Notes: generated by a model not told the origin, from the letters alone. 64,000 bases of DNA from Pseudomonas sp. FP2309 (GCF_030687575.1 NZ_CP117439.1:4083501-4147500); one strand, 5' to 3'; counted from the first letter of the stretch, positions 45,437-54,527 are shown. Program-made: numbers and translations.

Positions 45437-47701
45437 TCAGCGCGCGGTGATTTTCCAGGCCCGGTGGATCTTCGCATTGCGCGCAAAATCCGGGTCGATG
45501 GTTTTATCGCTGATCTCCTCGACCGCATAGCGTTCGCTGAGGTTGTCCTCGAGCTGGAACTTGCGGAAGTTATTCGAGAAGTACAGCACGCCACCTGGTG
45601 CCAGGCGGGCCATGGCCAGGTCGAGCAATTGCACGTGGTCACGCTGCACGTCGAAGATGCCTTCCATACGCTTGGAGTTGGAGAAGGTCGGCGGGTCGAT
45701 GAAGATCATGTCGAACTCATCGCGACTGGCTTCCAGCCACGCCATCACATCGCCCTGCTCCAGGCGGTTCTTGTCGGAGAAACCATTGAGCGAGAAGTTG
45801 CGACGGGCCCAGTCCAGGTAGGTCTTGGACAGGTCGACACTGGTGGTGCTGCGCGCGCCGCCCTTGGCCGCGTGCACACTGGCGGTGGCGGTGTAGCAGT
45901 ACAGGTTGAGGAAACGCTTGCCGGCCGCCTCTTTTTGAATACGCATGCGCATCGGGCGGTGGTCGAGAAACAGGCCGGTATCCAGGTAGTCGGTGAGGTT
46001 GACCAGCAACTTCACGCCGCCTTCGCTGACCTCGGTGAACTTGCCCTGGGCGCTCTGGCGCTCGTACTGCTTGGTGCCGCTCTGACGCTCACGACGCTTG
46101 ACCACCACACGGCTCTTGTCGATGTTCAGCGCCTGAGGGATGGCGGCAAGCGCATCGAACATGCGTGCGGAGGCTTTTTCCGGGTCGATGGACTTGGGCG
46201 CAGCGTATTCCTGCACGTGCACCCAGTCGTGGTACAGGTCGATGGCCATGGAGTATTCCGGCATGTCGGCATCGTAGACACGGTAGCAATCGACGCCTTC
46301 ACGCTTGGCCCACTTGCCCAGCAACTTGAGGTTCTTTTGCAGACGGTTGGCGAACATCTGCCCGCCTTCGCTCAGGCGCGCTTGCTCGACCACCGGCGCC
46401 GGAGCGGGCTTGATCGGATTACCGTTCTTGTTGTACTGACGCTCTTGCGGCTCGGCCGGGGCCTGATCGTAAGCCGCCTGTTCACGTTCGGCCTGGCGTT
46501 GCTCCGGGGTGCGGCGCTCGCCGGTGACGAACTGGTCCGGGTTGACTTTGATCAGCAGCAATTTGCACGGCAAGGCGCCGTTCCAGAACGAATACTGCTT
46601 GTGGCTGCGGATACCCATGCGCTTGCCCAGGTCCGGCGCGCCGGTGAACACCGCCGCTTCCCAGCCCATGCATGCCTGGCGCAGACGCTCACCCAGGTTC
46701 TGATAGAGGTACAGCAGGCTGGCTTCGTCACCCAGGCGCTCGCCGTACGGTGGGTTACAGATCACCAGGCCTTTCTGGTTCTGGTCCGGGCGCGGTTCAA
46801 AGGTACCGACTTCGCCCTGATACACCTTGATCCAGTGGCTCAGGCCTGCGCGCTCGATGTTGTTGCGCGCGGGTTGGATCAGGCGTGGATCCGCTTCGTA
46901 GCCACGCACCCACAGTGGGGCTTTGTTCATGCCGATGGCCGCGCGCTCAGTGGCCTCGGCGTGCAGCTTCTTCCACAACGCCGGGACGTGACCCAGCCAC
47001 GTGGTGAAGCCCCACAGCTCGCGGTTGAGGTTGGGCGCCATGTCGGCGGCGATCATTGCGCCTTCAACCAGGAAGGTACCCACGCCACACATCGGGTCGG
47101 TCAACGCGCCGCCTTCGGCCGCAATGCGCGGCCAGCCGGCACGGATCAGAATGGCTGCCGCCAGGTTTTCCTTCAACGGCGCCGCACCTTGCTGCAGGCG
47201 ATAGCCGCGCTGGTGCAGGCTGTGGCCGGAGAGGTCGAGCGACAAAATGGCTTCGCCGCGGTCCAGGCGCAGGTGAATACGCAGGTCCGGGTTGATCTTG
47301 TCGATGGACGGACGTTCGCCGGTCGGGGTGCGCAGCTTGTCGACGATCGCATCCTTGACCTTCAGCGCGCCGAAGTGGGTGTTGTCGATGCCCGAACCGT
47401 GACCGCTGAATTCCACCGCCAAGGTACCGTCACTGACCATGTGGTCGGCCCATTCGATATCCAGCACGCCGTGATAGAGGTCCTCAGCGTCCTTCATCGG
47501 GAAGCGCTTGAGCACCAGCAGCACGCGGTTGGCCAGGCGCGACCAGAGACACAGGCGGTAGGCGGTTTCCATGTCGGCCATGCCGCGCACGGCCGAAGTG
47601 TGCTCGCGGGCGTCCTCAAGGCCAAGCCCGACGGCTTCCTCGATCAGCAGGCCTTCGAGGCCTTTGGGGCAGGTGAGGAAGAGTTCAAAACGGTCCGACA
47701 T
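45437..47701 (-). CDS. rlmL: Bifunctional 23S rRNA methyltransferase RlmKL
   Basis: Fused enzyme that methylates G2445 (RlmL, m2G) and G2069 (RlmK, m7G) of 23S rRNA. The 754-residue protein has an N-terminal ferredoxin-like/THUMP region, an N-terminal methyltransferase domain with LTDPMCGVGTFLVEGA and the catalytic CNPPYGERLG, and a C-terminal SAM methyltransferase with FLNLYCYTATASVHAA and IDPPTFSNSKRM. The ATG giving MSDRFELFLTCPKGLEG matches the family; a longer reading upstream lacks homologous character. Confidence 0.95.
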   Translation of the reverse strand: MSDRFELFLTCPKGLEGLLIEEAVGLGLEDAREHTSAVRGMADMETAYRLCLWSRLANRVLLVLKRFPMKDAEDLYHGVLDIEWADHMVSDGTLAVEFSGHGSGIDNTHFGALKVKDAIVDKLRTPTGERPSIDKINPDLRIHLRLDRGEAILSLDLSGHSLHQRGYRLQQGAAPLKENLAAAILIRAGWPRIAAEGGALTDPMCGVGTFLVEGAMIAADMAPNLNRELWGFTTWLGHVPALWKKLHAEATERAAIGMNKAPLWVRGYEADPRLIQPARNNIERAGLSHWIKVYQGEVGTFEPRPDQNQKGLVICNPPYGERLGDEASLLYLYQNLGERLRQACMGWEAAVFTGAPDLGKRMGIRSHKQYSFWNGALPCKLLLIKVNPDQFVTGERRTPEQRQAEREQAAYDQAPAEPQERQYNKNGNPIKPAPAPVVEQARLSEGGQMFANRLQKNLKLLGKWAKREGVDCYRVYDADMPEYSMAIDLYHDWVHVQEYAAPKSIDPEKASARMFDALAAIPQALNIDKSRVVVKRRERQSGTKQYERQSAQGKFTEVSEGGVKLLVNLTDYLDTGLFLDHRPMRMRIQKEAAGKRFLNLYCYTATASVHAAKGGARSTTSVDLSKTYLDWARRNFSLNGFSDKNRLEQGDVMAWLEASRDEFDMIFIDPPTFSNSKRMEGIFDVQRDHVQLLDLAMARLAPGGVLYFSNNFRKFQLEDNLSERYAVEEISDKTIDPDFARNAKIHRAWKITAR

Positions 47702-48233
47702 GGGGCATTCCAGGCTTTTCAGCAATAAATGAACGAGCGACGCATCGCCGGTTCGGTTTTCAATCAAGCACTTTTCTTGAAGAGTGCTCGCGTGGCACGA
47801 ATGTGCCGTTCCACCCCGTCTGACGAACCCTTGGGCCTTTATTGACGGGGCAGAGTGAATTTTTAAAGCAACAAAAAGAAATATTCCGACCCTTCGTCGA
47901 ATAGTAACCGACTGCAACGGGCGGACATTCTCACTAAAGGATTAAACCCATCCTCTTTGCAGGGTGCATCATAGCTGGCTTTGCCAGACAAATGGGGCGA
48001 AAAGCCATCCCAGCTTATGGCTATAGCATCGTTATCGTTACGTGCTTATGACAAAACGATCATTGAATCCATGTGACCTATTGGTTAGAACTCAACACAG
48101 GTTGGCGCCGTAACGACGCCGACACCTTGGCTCGCCACGCCGGCAGCGAGCCCACCAACGGCAGAAAAACTCTGCCCGGCCCCAGACGAGGCCGAAGGAT
48201 ATCAAGACAGTCAACAAGTGAGGGAAACACCCT
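47702..48233. other. 532-base intergenic region between divergent rlmKL and rmf
   Basis: No gene is supported here. The right half is clearly richer in A and T and must hold the rmf promoter. The RBS GAGGGA is visible eight bases before rmf. No convincing small ORF, tRNA or terminator was found. A long untranslated leader for rmf, or a small RNA, is possible but not shown. Confidence 0.5.
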
Positions 48234-48449
48234 ATGAGAAGACTTAAGCGTGATCCGTTGGAAAGAGCATTTTTACGCGGATATCAATATGGCGTTCATG
48301 GCAAATCCCGTGAGCTTTGCCCATTTACTCTACCGTCGGTACGTCAAGCCTGGATCAACGGCTGGCGCGAAGGACGCGGCGACAACTGGGACGGTATGAC
48401 AGGCACTGCGGGAATCCACAGACTCAACGAACTTCACGCCGTCGGCTAA
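48234..48449 (+). CDS. rmf: Ribosome modulation factor
   Basis: A 71-residue basic protein that dimerises 70S ribosomes into inactive 100S particles in stationary phase. It has the conserved MRRLKRDPLERAFLRGYQYG start and VRQAWINGWREGRGDNWDG core. The RBS GAGGGA is well placed. It is monocistronic with a downstream terminator. Confidence 0.97.
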   Translation: MRRLKRDPLERAFLRGYQYGVHGKSRELCPFTLPSVRQAWINGWREGRGDNWDGMTGTAGIHRLNELHAVG

Positions 48450-48537
48450 TCAGGGCACTTAACTCCGACACACCACCTTTGAATATGTAACGACTTAACC
48501 ACGCACGTCCTATCCGGGCGGCGGGCTTCGGCCCAGG

Positions 48538-48561
48538 GGGCTCCTTTATGGAGCCCTTTTT
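48538..48561 (+). terminator. Rho-independent terminator of rmf
   Basis: GGGCTCC-TTTAT-GGAGCCC followed by TTTTT, between convergent rmf and pyrD. Confidence 0.9.
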
Positions 48562-48573
48562 AATGGGTGGCGA

Positions 48574-49602
48574 TCAAGGGTTTCTTGGCAAAGCGGCAAT
48601 GGCATCCACCGATTGGCGAATCAGTGCCGGCCCTTTGTAGATAAAGCCGGAATACAACTGCACCAGACTTGCACCGGCGGCGATTTTCTCGGCCGCGTGC
48701 TTGCCCTCGGTGATACCGCCTACCGCAATGATAGGCAAGCGGCCAGCCAGCTCGGCGGCCAGAACCTTGACGATATGCGTGCTCTTGTCCCGAACTGGCG
48801 CACCCGACAGGCCACCCGCCTCATCGCCATGGGCCAGACCTTCGACGCCGACACGGCTTAACGTGGTGTTGGTCGCGATGACCGCGTCCATACCGGAATC
48901 CACCAGGGCCTGGGCCACCAGCACGGTTTCTTCATCGCTCATGTCAGGGGCAATCTTGATGGCCAGGGGCACGCGCTTGCCATAGCGCACGGCCAGATCT
49001 TCCTGGCGCTGGCGCAAGGCTTCGAGCAATTGCTTGAGGGAGTCACCGAACTGCAGGCTGCGCAGGCCCGGCGTGTTCGGCGAGCTGACGTTGACGGTGA
49101 CATAACTGGCGTGGGCATAGACCTTGTCCAGGCAGATCAGATAATCATCCACGGCGCGCTCTACCGGCGTGTCGAAGTTCTTGCCGATGTTGATGCCAAG
49201 AATGCCCTTGAATTTCGCAGCCTGAACCCGCGATAGCAGGTGATCGACGCCCAGGTTGTTGAAGCCCATGCGGTTGATGATCGCCTCCGCATCCGGCAAA
49301 CGGAAAATACGCGGCTTGGGGTTGCCCGGCTGCGGTCGCGGGGTCACGGTGCCGATCTCGACAAAACCGAAGCCCAGTTGTGCAAAGCCATCGATGGCCG
49401 CGCCGTTCTTGTCCAGGCCGGCGGCCAGACCCACCGGGTTGGGGAACTCCAGCCCCATCACCGACACCGGCATTTTTGCCGGCGCCTTGCATACCAGCCC
49501 ATTGAGCCCCAGCCGGCCACCGGCGCCGATCAGGTCCAGGGACAGATCGTGGGAAGTTTCCGGGGAGAGTTTGAACAACAGCTGGCGGGCCAGGGTATAC
49601 AT
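48574..49602 (-). CDS. pyrD: Dihydroorotate dehydrogenase (quinone), class 2
   Basis: FMN flavoprotein on the inner face of the cytoplasmic membrane that oxidises dihydroorotate to orotate using quinone in pyrimidine synthesis. The 342-residue protein has the class 2 N-terminal membrane-associating helix ([20 protein letters not shown]), [29 protein letters not shown] and the phosphate-binding LPIIAVGGI. In P. putida this gene is close to nasST; here four type III secretion-type genes lie in between. Confidence 0.97.
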   Translation of the reverse strand: MYTLARQLLFKLSPETSHDLSLDLIGAGGRLGLNGLVCKAPAKMPVSVMGLEFPNPVGLAAGLDKNGAAIDGFAQLGFGFVEIGTVTPRPQPGNPKPRIFRLPDAEAIINRMGFNNLGVDHLLSRVQAAKFKGILGINIGKNFDTPVERAVDDYLICLDKVYAHASYVTVNVSSPNTPGLRSLQFGDSLKQLLEALRQRQEDLAVRYGKRVPLAIKIAPDMSDEETVLVAQALVDSGMDAVIATNTTLSRVGVEGLAHGDEAGGLSGAPVRDKSTHIVKVLAAELAGRLPIIAVGGITEGKHAAEKIAAGASLVQLYSGFIYKGPALIRQSVDAIAALPRNP

Positions 49603-49689
49603 GGGGGGGCTAGACTCGAATGGCGGCGGAAGGTGGCTGCGATTATAGCCAGGGTGGCGGTGCGCACGCGAGGCGCGCCGCCGAAACCG

Positions 49690-50151
49690 TCAATAGCGCT
49701 GCTGTACCAGTGCCTCGTAACGCGCCCAGATTTTTTCTGCGTAGCGCATTCGCAACGCGTCGCGCTGCGGCCCCGAGCCCGGGCCTGCGTTGTAGGCCCC
49801 CACCGCCGTCCAGTTGTAGCCAAAGCGCTGGATAAACTCGGCCAGTATCGAAGCACCCACCTCCACCGAGAGGCAGGGCTCGGCTAATAGCCGCTCCTCG
49901 GTAATGCCCAGCTTGAGCAAACGTGGCAGGTGAATGCTGTTGATCTGCATAAGCCCCACATCGCGGGTGCCGTTGCGGTTCGCGTCGTTAATTACCTCGG
50001 GGCTATAACCTGACTCGACGGCGGCGATAGCCTGCAGCAATTCCGGCTCGATGTCGTAACGCCGGGCAGTTTCTTCCCAGCAATAGGCCTGCGCCTGAGC
50101 GCTACTCATCAATAGCCCAAGCAACAACACGTTGCGCCATCCCTTACCCAT
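49690..50151 (-). CDS. IagB-like lytic transglycosylase of a type III secretion locus
   Basis: Small exported soluble lytic transglycosylase (153 residues) that would open peptidoglycan for assembly of a secretion apparatus. It has a signal peptide (GWRNVLLLGLLMSSAQAQA), the catalytic Glu46 in AIAAVESGYSP, the GLMQINSIH motif and GAYNAGPG. Size and motif order match IagB/IpgF/EtgA of SPI-1-type systems rather than housekeeping MltC/Slt. It overlaps the preceding HilA-like gene by eight bases; in Salmonella hilA and iagB are also adjacent. An upstream in-frame ATG would add 20 basic residues and spoil the signal peptide. Confidence 0.85.
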   Translation of the reverse strand: MGKGWRNVLLLGLLMSSAQAQAYCWEETARRYDIEPELLQAIAAVESGYSPEVINDANRNGTRDVGLMQINSIHLPRLLKLGITEERLLAEPCLSVEVGASILAEFIQRFGYNWTAVGAYNAGPGSGPQRDALRMRYAEKIWARYEALVQQRY

Positions 50152-50542
50152 GACTGACCTGGCCACACGCCGAACACACATGCTCCACACTCCCCACACG
50201 CGCCGCCCCATCGCCTTCAGCCCTCACCGGACAGGTAAAGCGGTACCCGCGACCATAGATCGTCTTGATAAATCCTTTATCGGCCCCCAGATGCTTGCGA
50301 AGTGAGTAAATACAGCGCGTCAGCGACTCCTCGGCGACCTCTCCCTGGGGCCATACCAGCTCCAACAGCCGATCCTTGGTCATCAGCAGACCGCCTGAGC
50401 GCAGCAGCAGCCTCAATACATGCCACTCCTTGGGGGGTAACTGAACATCCACACCGTCACCGGTCAGGCGACCATCATCCAGCAGGGTCCAACGGGCAAA
50501 GATCAGGGAAGTCGTCGTCAACCCATCATTCACGACGGCCAT
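50144..50542 (-). CDS. Short winged-helix regulator, HilA-like DNA-binding domain
   Basis: A 132-residue protein made almost entirely of an OmpR/ToxR-type winged-helix domain (about residues 30-110: LPPKEWHVLRLLLRSGG, LLELVWPQGEVAEESLTRCIYSLRKHLG, IKTIYGRGYRF). There is no receiver domain and no membrane helix. HilA-family activators of SPI-1-type systems have the same N-terminal domain followed by TPR-like repeats, absent here. A C-terminal CSACG motif is unusual. Position upstream of and overlapping the IagB-like gene supports a HilA-like origin. RBS GAGGTAG is present. Confidence 0.8.
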   Translation of the reverse strand: MAVVNDGLTTTSLIFARWTLLDDGRLTGDGVDVQLPPKEWHVLRLLLRSGGLLMTKDRLLELVWPQGEVAEESLTRCIYSLRKHLGADKGFIKTIYGRGYRFTCPVRAEGDGAARVGSVEHVCSACGQVSHG

Positions 50543-50688
50543 AGCTACCTCGGTATGACATTGAAGTCCTTGTTTGCAGTACTGGCTCTTTCGCCCAGGC
50601 CCCGACTATAAAAATCTACATGACGTCGCACCCTAGGAAAGAGCCCATATGTCGAGCGCTTTTTAGAATCACCCTGTAAGAGTTTTCT

Positions 50689-50913
50689 CTACACCCTCCC
50701 ACTTAATACCCACTCTTGGTAGACCTCGTGCAGCTCAACCCCTAACCGATCCTCCAATTGCACCAATTCGCCCAAGGCGAGCAACTGGCCGTTCACCCGT
50801 ACCTCTACGCAATGAGTAACCTGCGGCGCCAATGGCAGCACCTTTCCCGGCGCGAAAGCCGCAAGCCGCCTGCGACTGATCAATTGTTCCTGTAACAAAA
50901 TTTCCAGATGCAT
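50689..50913 (-). CDS. SPOA-domain protein, SctQ/SpaO C-terminal-like (C-ring component)
   Basis: A 74-residue protein that is essentially one SPOA domain, as at the C-terminus of FliN/SctQ: LEILLQEQLISRRRLAAFAPG, then VEVRVNGQLLALGELVQLED and RLGVEL. In SPI-1-type systems the short SpaO product, made by internal initiation, has about this size; in Hrp systems the equivalent is a separate gene, hrcQb. The full N-terminal part of SctQ is missing. It starts 14 bases after the secretin stop and is probably cotranscribed with it. Confidence 0.78.
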   Translation of the reverse strand: MHLEILLQEQLISRRRLAAFAPGKVLPLAPQVTHCVEVRVNGQLLALGELVQLEDRLGVELHEVYQEWVLSGRV

Positions 50914-50927
50914 TGGATGAGCGCCTT

Positions 50928-52394
50928 TTATGGAGAGATGTCGCGACCCGGTCGCACGAACGCACGTTGCACACGCTCGTATTGCGCCGACGTCAAAGGC
51001 GGTGGGCCACTGCCTGCGGCCTGGGCGGTAGGCTCATCAGCCACGGCCCTGGCCTGAATCACGAACAGACGAACCTTGGACGAGCTGCCCGAACCAGCAC
51101 TGCGTCCTTGCGCTCGTTCCTCCCGACTAAATGCACCCAGCCAAAGACGTTTACCCTGCGGTGCCCGAACCACGCTGCTGACCCCTACCTGACCCACCGC
51201 TGTCGGCTTACCCCGCCGCCCCACTTCACTCACCTGGCGTCCATCCACAATATCAAGCAGCATCTCGATCTGATTCGCCCCGACAAAACGCGGCAAAACG
51301 CTGACCTGCGAGCCATAACTCACAGGCTTCCAATCGGTGTCGTCTTCTCCGGGAGCTGGCAGGTAGAACGTGTGGTTATCCCGAAACACGGCCGGCACAT
51401 TCTCCTGGGTGAGAATCACCGGCAATGTCACCACCCTGGCCCGACGTCGACGCTCCAGCGTGGCGATTTGCGCCATCAACCGCTCGTCGTCCAGTGGTTC
51501 GAAAACCCGTGAAACCTGGGTCTTGACCTCCTTACCCCAGGCCGGATCCAGCTTTTCCAGCGCTTCACGCTCTACATCAACCAGCCACAACGAAACCTCA
51601 ATAGCCCGCTTGGGCGTGTCCAGTTCGGCCACCAGTTGCTCAATGAAACCGAGTTGGGCGGGTTTGCCCTTGACCAGCAAGCTGTTGGTGTCTGGATAGG
51701 CGATCACCGCAAGCCCCTTGTCGGCCAATGGGCCCTTCTGTTCGCCTGCCAGCAGGGTCTTGATCATCGACGCCATCCCTGGCACCACGACCTTGTCCTC
51801 GCCCATCGCGTACTCACGGTCCGCCACATGCGTATTGAGGATTTGCACCACAGCAAACGCCTGGTTCCCCACACGCAATGCGGCGCGCTGGCGATCCATC
51901 AACTGAGCCAGGTTCAGTACTTGATCAACATAGCGTGGCGGGCCGGACACATAGAATGTCCGCTGCCCGTTTACGCGCAAGGGATGGCGATTTTCATCAA
52001 ACCCGGAACGGCGCATCAGGCTGCGAAACCTGTCGACGGAAATATGCCGCAACGTCACCGCCGAGCTTTTTGCCTCGCTGGCGTCATAGAGGTAAAGCAC
52101 TTGCCCGTCGCTGTGCCAGATCAAGCCGTGTTGTAACGCCAACGCCTCAAGTGCATGCTGGGGTTCCTCGAGATCGACAGTTCCACTGAAACGTTTACGC
52201 GCGACCTCACGGCTCGCCACGACAGGCACGCCAAGGGGCAACGACAGGACGGTAAAAACGGTATGCAGGCTTTCGTCCTGCGCCTGATAGCTTTTGCCCC
52301 AGGCCGACCCGTTTACCAGCACCAAGGCAGTACACAGCAACCAGCGGCACAGCCAGTGGCAGGATAATGTTGCGGAGAAGTCAGCGTACGCCAT
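50928..52394 (-). CDS. Type III secretion outer-membrane secretin, InvG/SctC family
   Basis: Outer-membrane ring of an injectisome (about 488 residues). A hydrophobic signal segment (LCRWLLCTALVLVNGSAWG) is followed by N0/N1 domains with the SPI-1-type signature GLIWHSDGQVLYLYDASE, NGQRTFYVSGPPRYVD and a ring-building N3-like region (DTNSLLVKGKPAQLGFIEQL). The C-terminal secretin domain has VPAVFRDNHTFYLPAPGED and VSYGSQVSVLPRF. These match InvG/MxiD/YsaC rather than Hrp HrcC or a type II GspD. The start is uncertain: the ATG at 52394 best fits a signal peptide, but no good RBS is visible and longer in-frame starts exist. Confidence 0.88.
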   Translation of the reverse strand: MAYADFSATLSCHWLCRWLLCTALVLVNGSAWGKSYQAQDESLHTVFTVLSLPLGVPVVASREVARKRFSGTVDLEEPQHALEALALQHGLIWHSDGQVLYLYDASEAKSSAVTLRHISVDRFRSLMRRSGFDENRHPLRVNGQRTFYVSGPPRYVDQVLNLAQLMDRQRAALRVGNQAFAVVQILNTHVADREYAMGEDKVVVPGMASMIKTLLAGEQKGPLADKGLAVIAYPDTNSLLVKGKPAQLGFIEQLVAELDTPKRAIEVSLWLVDVEREALEKLDPAWGKEVKTQVSRVFEPLDDERLMAQIATLERRRRARVVTLPVILTQENVPAVFRDNHTFYLPAPGEDDTDWKPVSYGSQVSVLPRFVGANQIEMLLDIVDGRQVSEVGRRGKPTAVGQVGVSSVVRAPQGKRLWLGAFSREERAQGRSAGSGSSSKVRLFVIQARAVADEPTAQAAGSGPPPLTSAQYERVQRAFVRPGRDISP

Positions 52395-52639
52395 GGGTTT
52401 GCTGGGCAGCCAGGTCATAAGAAGCGGCCATACTGAGAGGGCGCTCACTTTCAATCTTGATGAAAAGCTGATGGTCAGGCGTGCCGCTCGGCCCGTGGCA
52501 TGTGCCTTGCTAAGCACTCTGTATCAAAGCGCGCACCAACGGCGGAGCGGGCTTACGGACAAAGGCGTCGTTACCCGCAATGGCTTGCATCGCCATTTGA
52601 GGGAACGACGCTTTTTTTTGAAAGAAAAGGTAGATAGTG

Positions 52640-53866
52640 ATGAATGATTCGGTTGGCAACAGCCCGATAAAAGACCCGCTGGCATGGGTCAACGGCAGCG
52701 ATGCACCGGAAAAAAGCAGCCTTGACCTGGGCTTCATGGCCCTTAGCGATTGCGCGTCCCTGGTGGTGGCCGCCACCCAGGGCTTTGCGCAACCCTACGG
52801 CCTGACCTTGAACCTCAAGCGTCAATCCTCATGGGCCAACCTGCGGGACAAACTGGTCAGCGGCGAACTGGATGCCGCCCACAGCCTGTACGGGCTGATC
52901 TATGCCGTGCACTTGGGTATCGGCGGTGTAGCGCCTACCGACATGGCGGTGTTGATGGGGCTCAACCAGAACGGTCAGAGCATCAACCTGTCCCGCGGCC
53001 TGCAACACCAGGGGGTGGTCACTCCTGAGGCGCTGGACCGCCACGTGCACCAAAGCCGAACAAAACTCACCTTCGCCCAGACCTTTCCCACTGGCACCCA
53101 TGCGATGTGGCTGTATTACTGGCTCGCCAGCCAGGGCATTCATCCGTTGCAAGACGTGAACAGTGTAGTGGTCCCGCCGCCGCAAATGGTGGCGCACTTA
53201 CAGGCTGGGCGTATCGACGGCTTTTGCGTCGGCGAACCCTGGAGTGCCAGCGCGGTAGCGCAACACCAGGGGTTTACCCTGGCAACGACCCAGGCGATCT
53301 GGCCGAATCATCCGGAAAAGGTACTCGGCTGCACACAAGCCTTCGTCGACCAATACCCCAATACCGCCCGCGTGCTGGTCATGGCCCTTCTCGAAGCCAG
53401 CCGGTTCATTGAGCAAAGCACCGAAAACCGCCGCTCCACTGCGCAGTTACTCAGCGGTCGCGACTACCTTGACGCGCCTGTCGAGTGCATCGAACCGCGC
53501 CTGCTGGGGGTTTATGACGATGGCCTGGGTAACCGCTGGCAGGACCCCCATGCCCTGCGATTTTTCGCCGACGGCGAGGTGAACCTGCCGTACCTCTGCG
53601 ATGGCATGTGGTTCATGACCCAGTTTCGACGCTGGGGTCTGCTGCGCGAAGACCCTGACTACCAAGGCGTTGCCCGTCGCGTACAGCAACTGACGCTTTA
53701 TCGCCAAGCGGCCGATGCCTTGGGTATCAACACCCCGCAGCACGACACGCGCAGCAGCCAACTGATCGACGGCAAGGTCTGGGACGGCTCGGACCCTGCC
53801 GCGTACGCCCGCAGCTTCCGTCTGCACGCCCTGGCCGAACACGCCAGCCGCCAAGCCTTACGCTGA
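52640..53866 (+). CDS. nasS: Nitrate/nitrite sensor NasS (cytoplasmic NrtA-like)
   Basis: A 408-residue protein of the NrtA/CmpA solute-binding fold with no signal peptide, which marks the cytoplasmic sensor NasS. It sequesters NasT until nitrate or nitrite binds. Seen are LDLGFMALSDCASLVVAATQGFA, KLVSGELDAAHSLYGLIYAV, GVAPTDMAVLMGLNQNGQSINLS and the C-terminal WFMTQFRRWGLL. It is followed after 13 bases by nasT. The ATG at 52640 follows an in-frame GTG; AAAGG is upstream. Confidence 0.94.
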   Translation: MNDSVGNSPIKDPLAWVNGSDAPEKSSLDLGFMALSDCASLVVAATQGFAQPYGLTLNLKRQSSWANLRDKLVSGELDAAHSLYGLIYAVHLGIGGVAPTDMAVLMGLNQNGQSINLSRGLQHQGVVTPEALDRHVHQSRTKLTFAQTFPTGTHAMWLYYWLASQGIHPLQDVNSVVVPPPQMVAHLQAGRIDGFCVGEPWSASAVAQHQGFTLATTQAIWPNHPEKVLGCTQAFVDQYPNTARVLVMALLEASRFIEQSTENRRSTAQLLSGRDYLDAPVECIEPRLLGVYDDGLGNRWQDPHALRFFADGEVNLPYLCDGMWFMTQFRRWGLLREDPDYQGVARRVQQLTLYRQAADALGINTPQHDTRSSQLIDGKVWDGSDPAAYARSFRLHALAEHASRQALR

Positions 53867-53879
53867 CGGGAGCACCTCT

Positions 53880-54455
53880 ATGCTGCGAATCCTGTTGATC
53901 AATGACACCCCACGCAAGGTCGGGCGCCTCAGAGCCGCGCTGATCGAGGCCGGTTTTGAGGTCATCGACGAGTCCGGCCTGACCATCGACCTGCCGGCGC
54001 GCGTCGAAACGGTGCGCCCGGACGTGATCCTGATCGATACCGAGTCACCGGGCCGCGATGTGATGGAGCAAGTGGTGCTGGTCAGTCGCGACCAACCACG
54101 GCCGATCGTAATGTTTACCGACGAGCATGATCCGGACGTGATGCGCCAGGCCATCAAGTCAGGCGTCAGTGCGTACATCGTCGAAGGCATCCAGGCCCAG
54201 CGCCTGCAGCCGATTCTCGACGTGGCCATGGCTCGTTTCGAAAGCGATCAGGCGTTGCGCGCGCAACTTCAGGCCCGTGACCAGCAGTTGGCCGAGCGCA
54301 AGCGCATTGAATTGGCCAAAGGCATGCTGATGAAAATGAAGGACTGCAACGAGGAAGAGGCCTACACCCTGATGCGCCGGCAGGCCATGAGCCGCCAGCA
54401 GAAATTGATCCAGGTCGCCGAGCAGATTATCGCCATGAGCGAGTTGCTCGGCTGA
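53880..54455 (+). CDS. nasT: ANTAR-domain antiterminator NasT
   Basis: RNA-binding antiterminator (191 residues) that prevents early termination in nitrate assimilation leaders when released by NasS. The N-terminal half is a pseudo-receiver (MLRILLINDTPRKVGRL, with a reduced acidic pocket but an Asp in VILIDTE). The C-terminal ANTAR domain holds RKRIELAKGMLMKMKDCNEEEAYTLMRR and the final helices. A leader with two ANTAR-type hairpins and a terminator lies directly downstream, before the nitrate transporter gene. Confidence 0.95.
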   Translation: MLRILLINDTPRKVGRLRAALIEAGFEVIDESGLTIDLPARVETVRPDVILIDTESPGRDVMEQVVLVSRDQPRPIVMFTDEHDPDVMRQAIKSGVSAYIVEGIQAQRLQPILDVAMARFESDQALRAQLQARDQQLAERKRIELAKGMLMKMKDCNEEEAYTLMRRQAMSRQQKLIQVAEQIIAMSELLG

Positions 54456-54487
54456 TATGGCGCGGGACTTGCTAAAGAATTACTACA

Positions 54488-54527
54488 GGTAACCAACGGC
54501 GGTTGCCCCTCCACGACAAAGACGTCG
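54488..54527 (+). promoter_or_regulatory. ANTAR-type two-hairpin antiterminator leader
   Basis: Hairpin P1 is GGTAACC-AACGGC-GGTTGCC (54488-54507) and P2 is CGAC-AAAGAC-GTCG (54514-54527). Both loops are hexamers with A at position 1 and G at position 4, the pattern recognised by ANTAR proteins. The 3' arm of P2 overlaps the 5' arm of the following terminator, so the two folds exclude each other. NasT is encoded immediately upstream, and the nitrate transporter gene lies downstream. Confidence 0.85.

Noticed and set aside
45464..47728. 754-codon open frame on the plus strand opposite rlmKL
   Set aside because: Antisense shadow with no recognisable domain; rlmKL has clear motifs and correct length.
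47761..47917. Extended N-terminus for rlmKL
   Set aside because: The extra residues are not RlmKL-like and the conserved MSDRFELFLTCPKG start lies at 47701.
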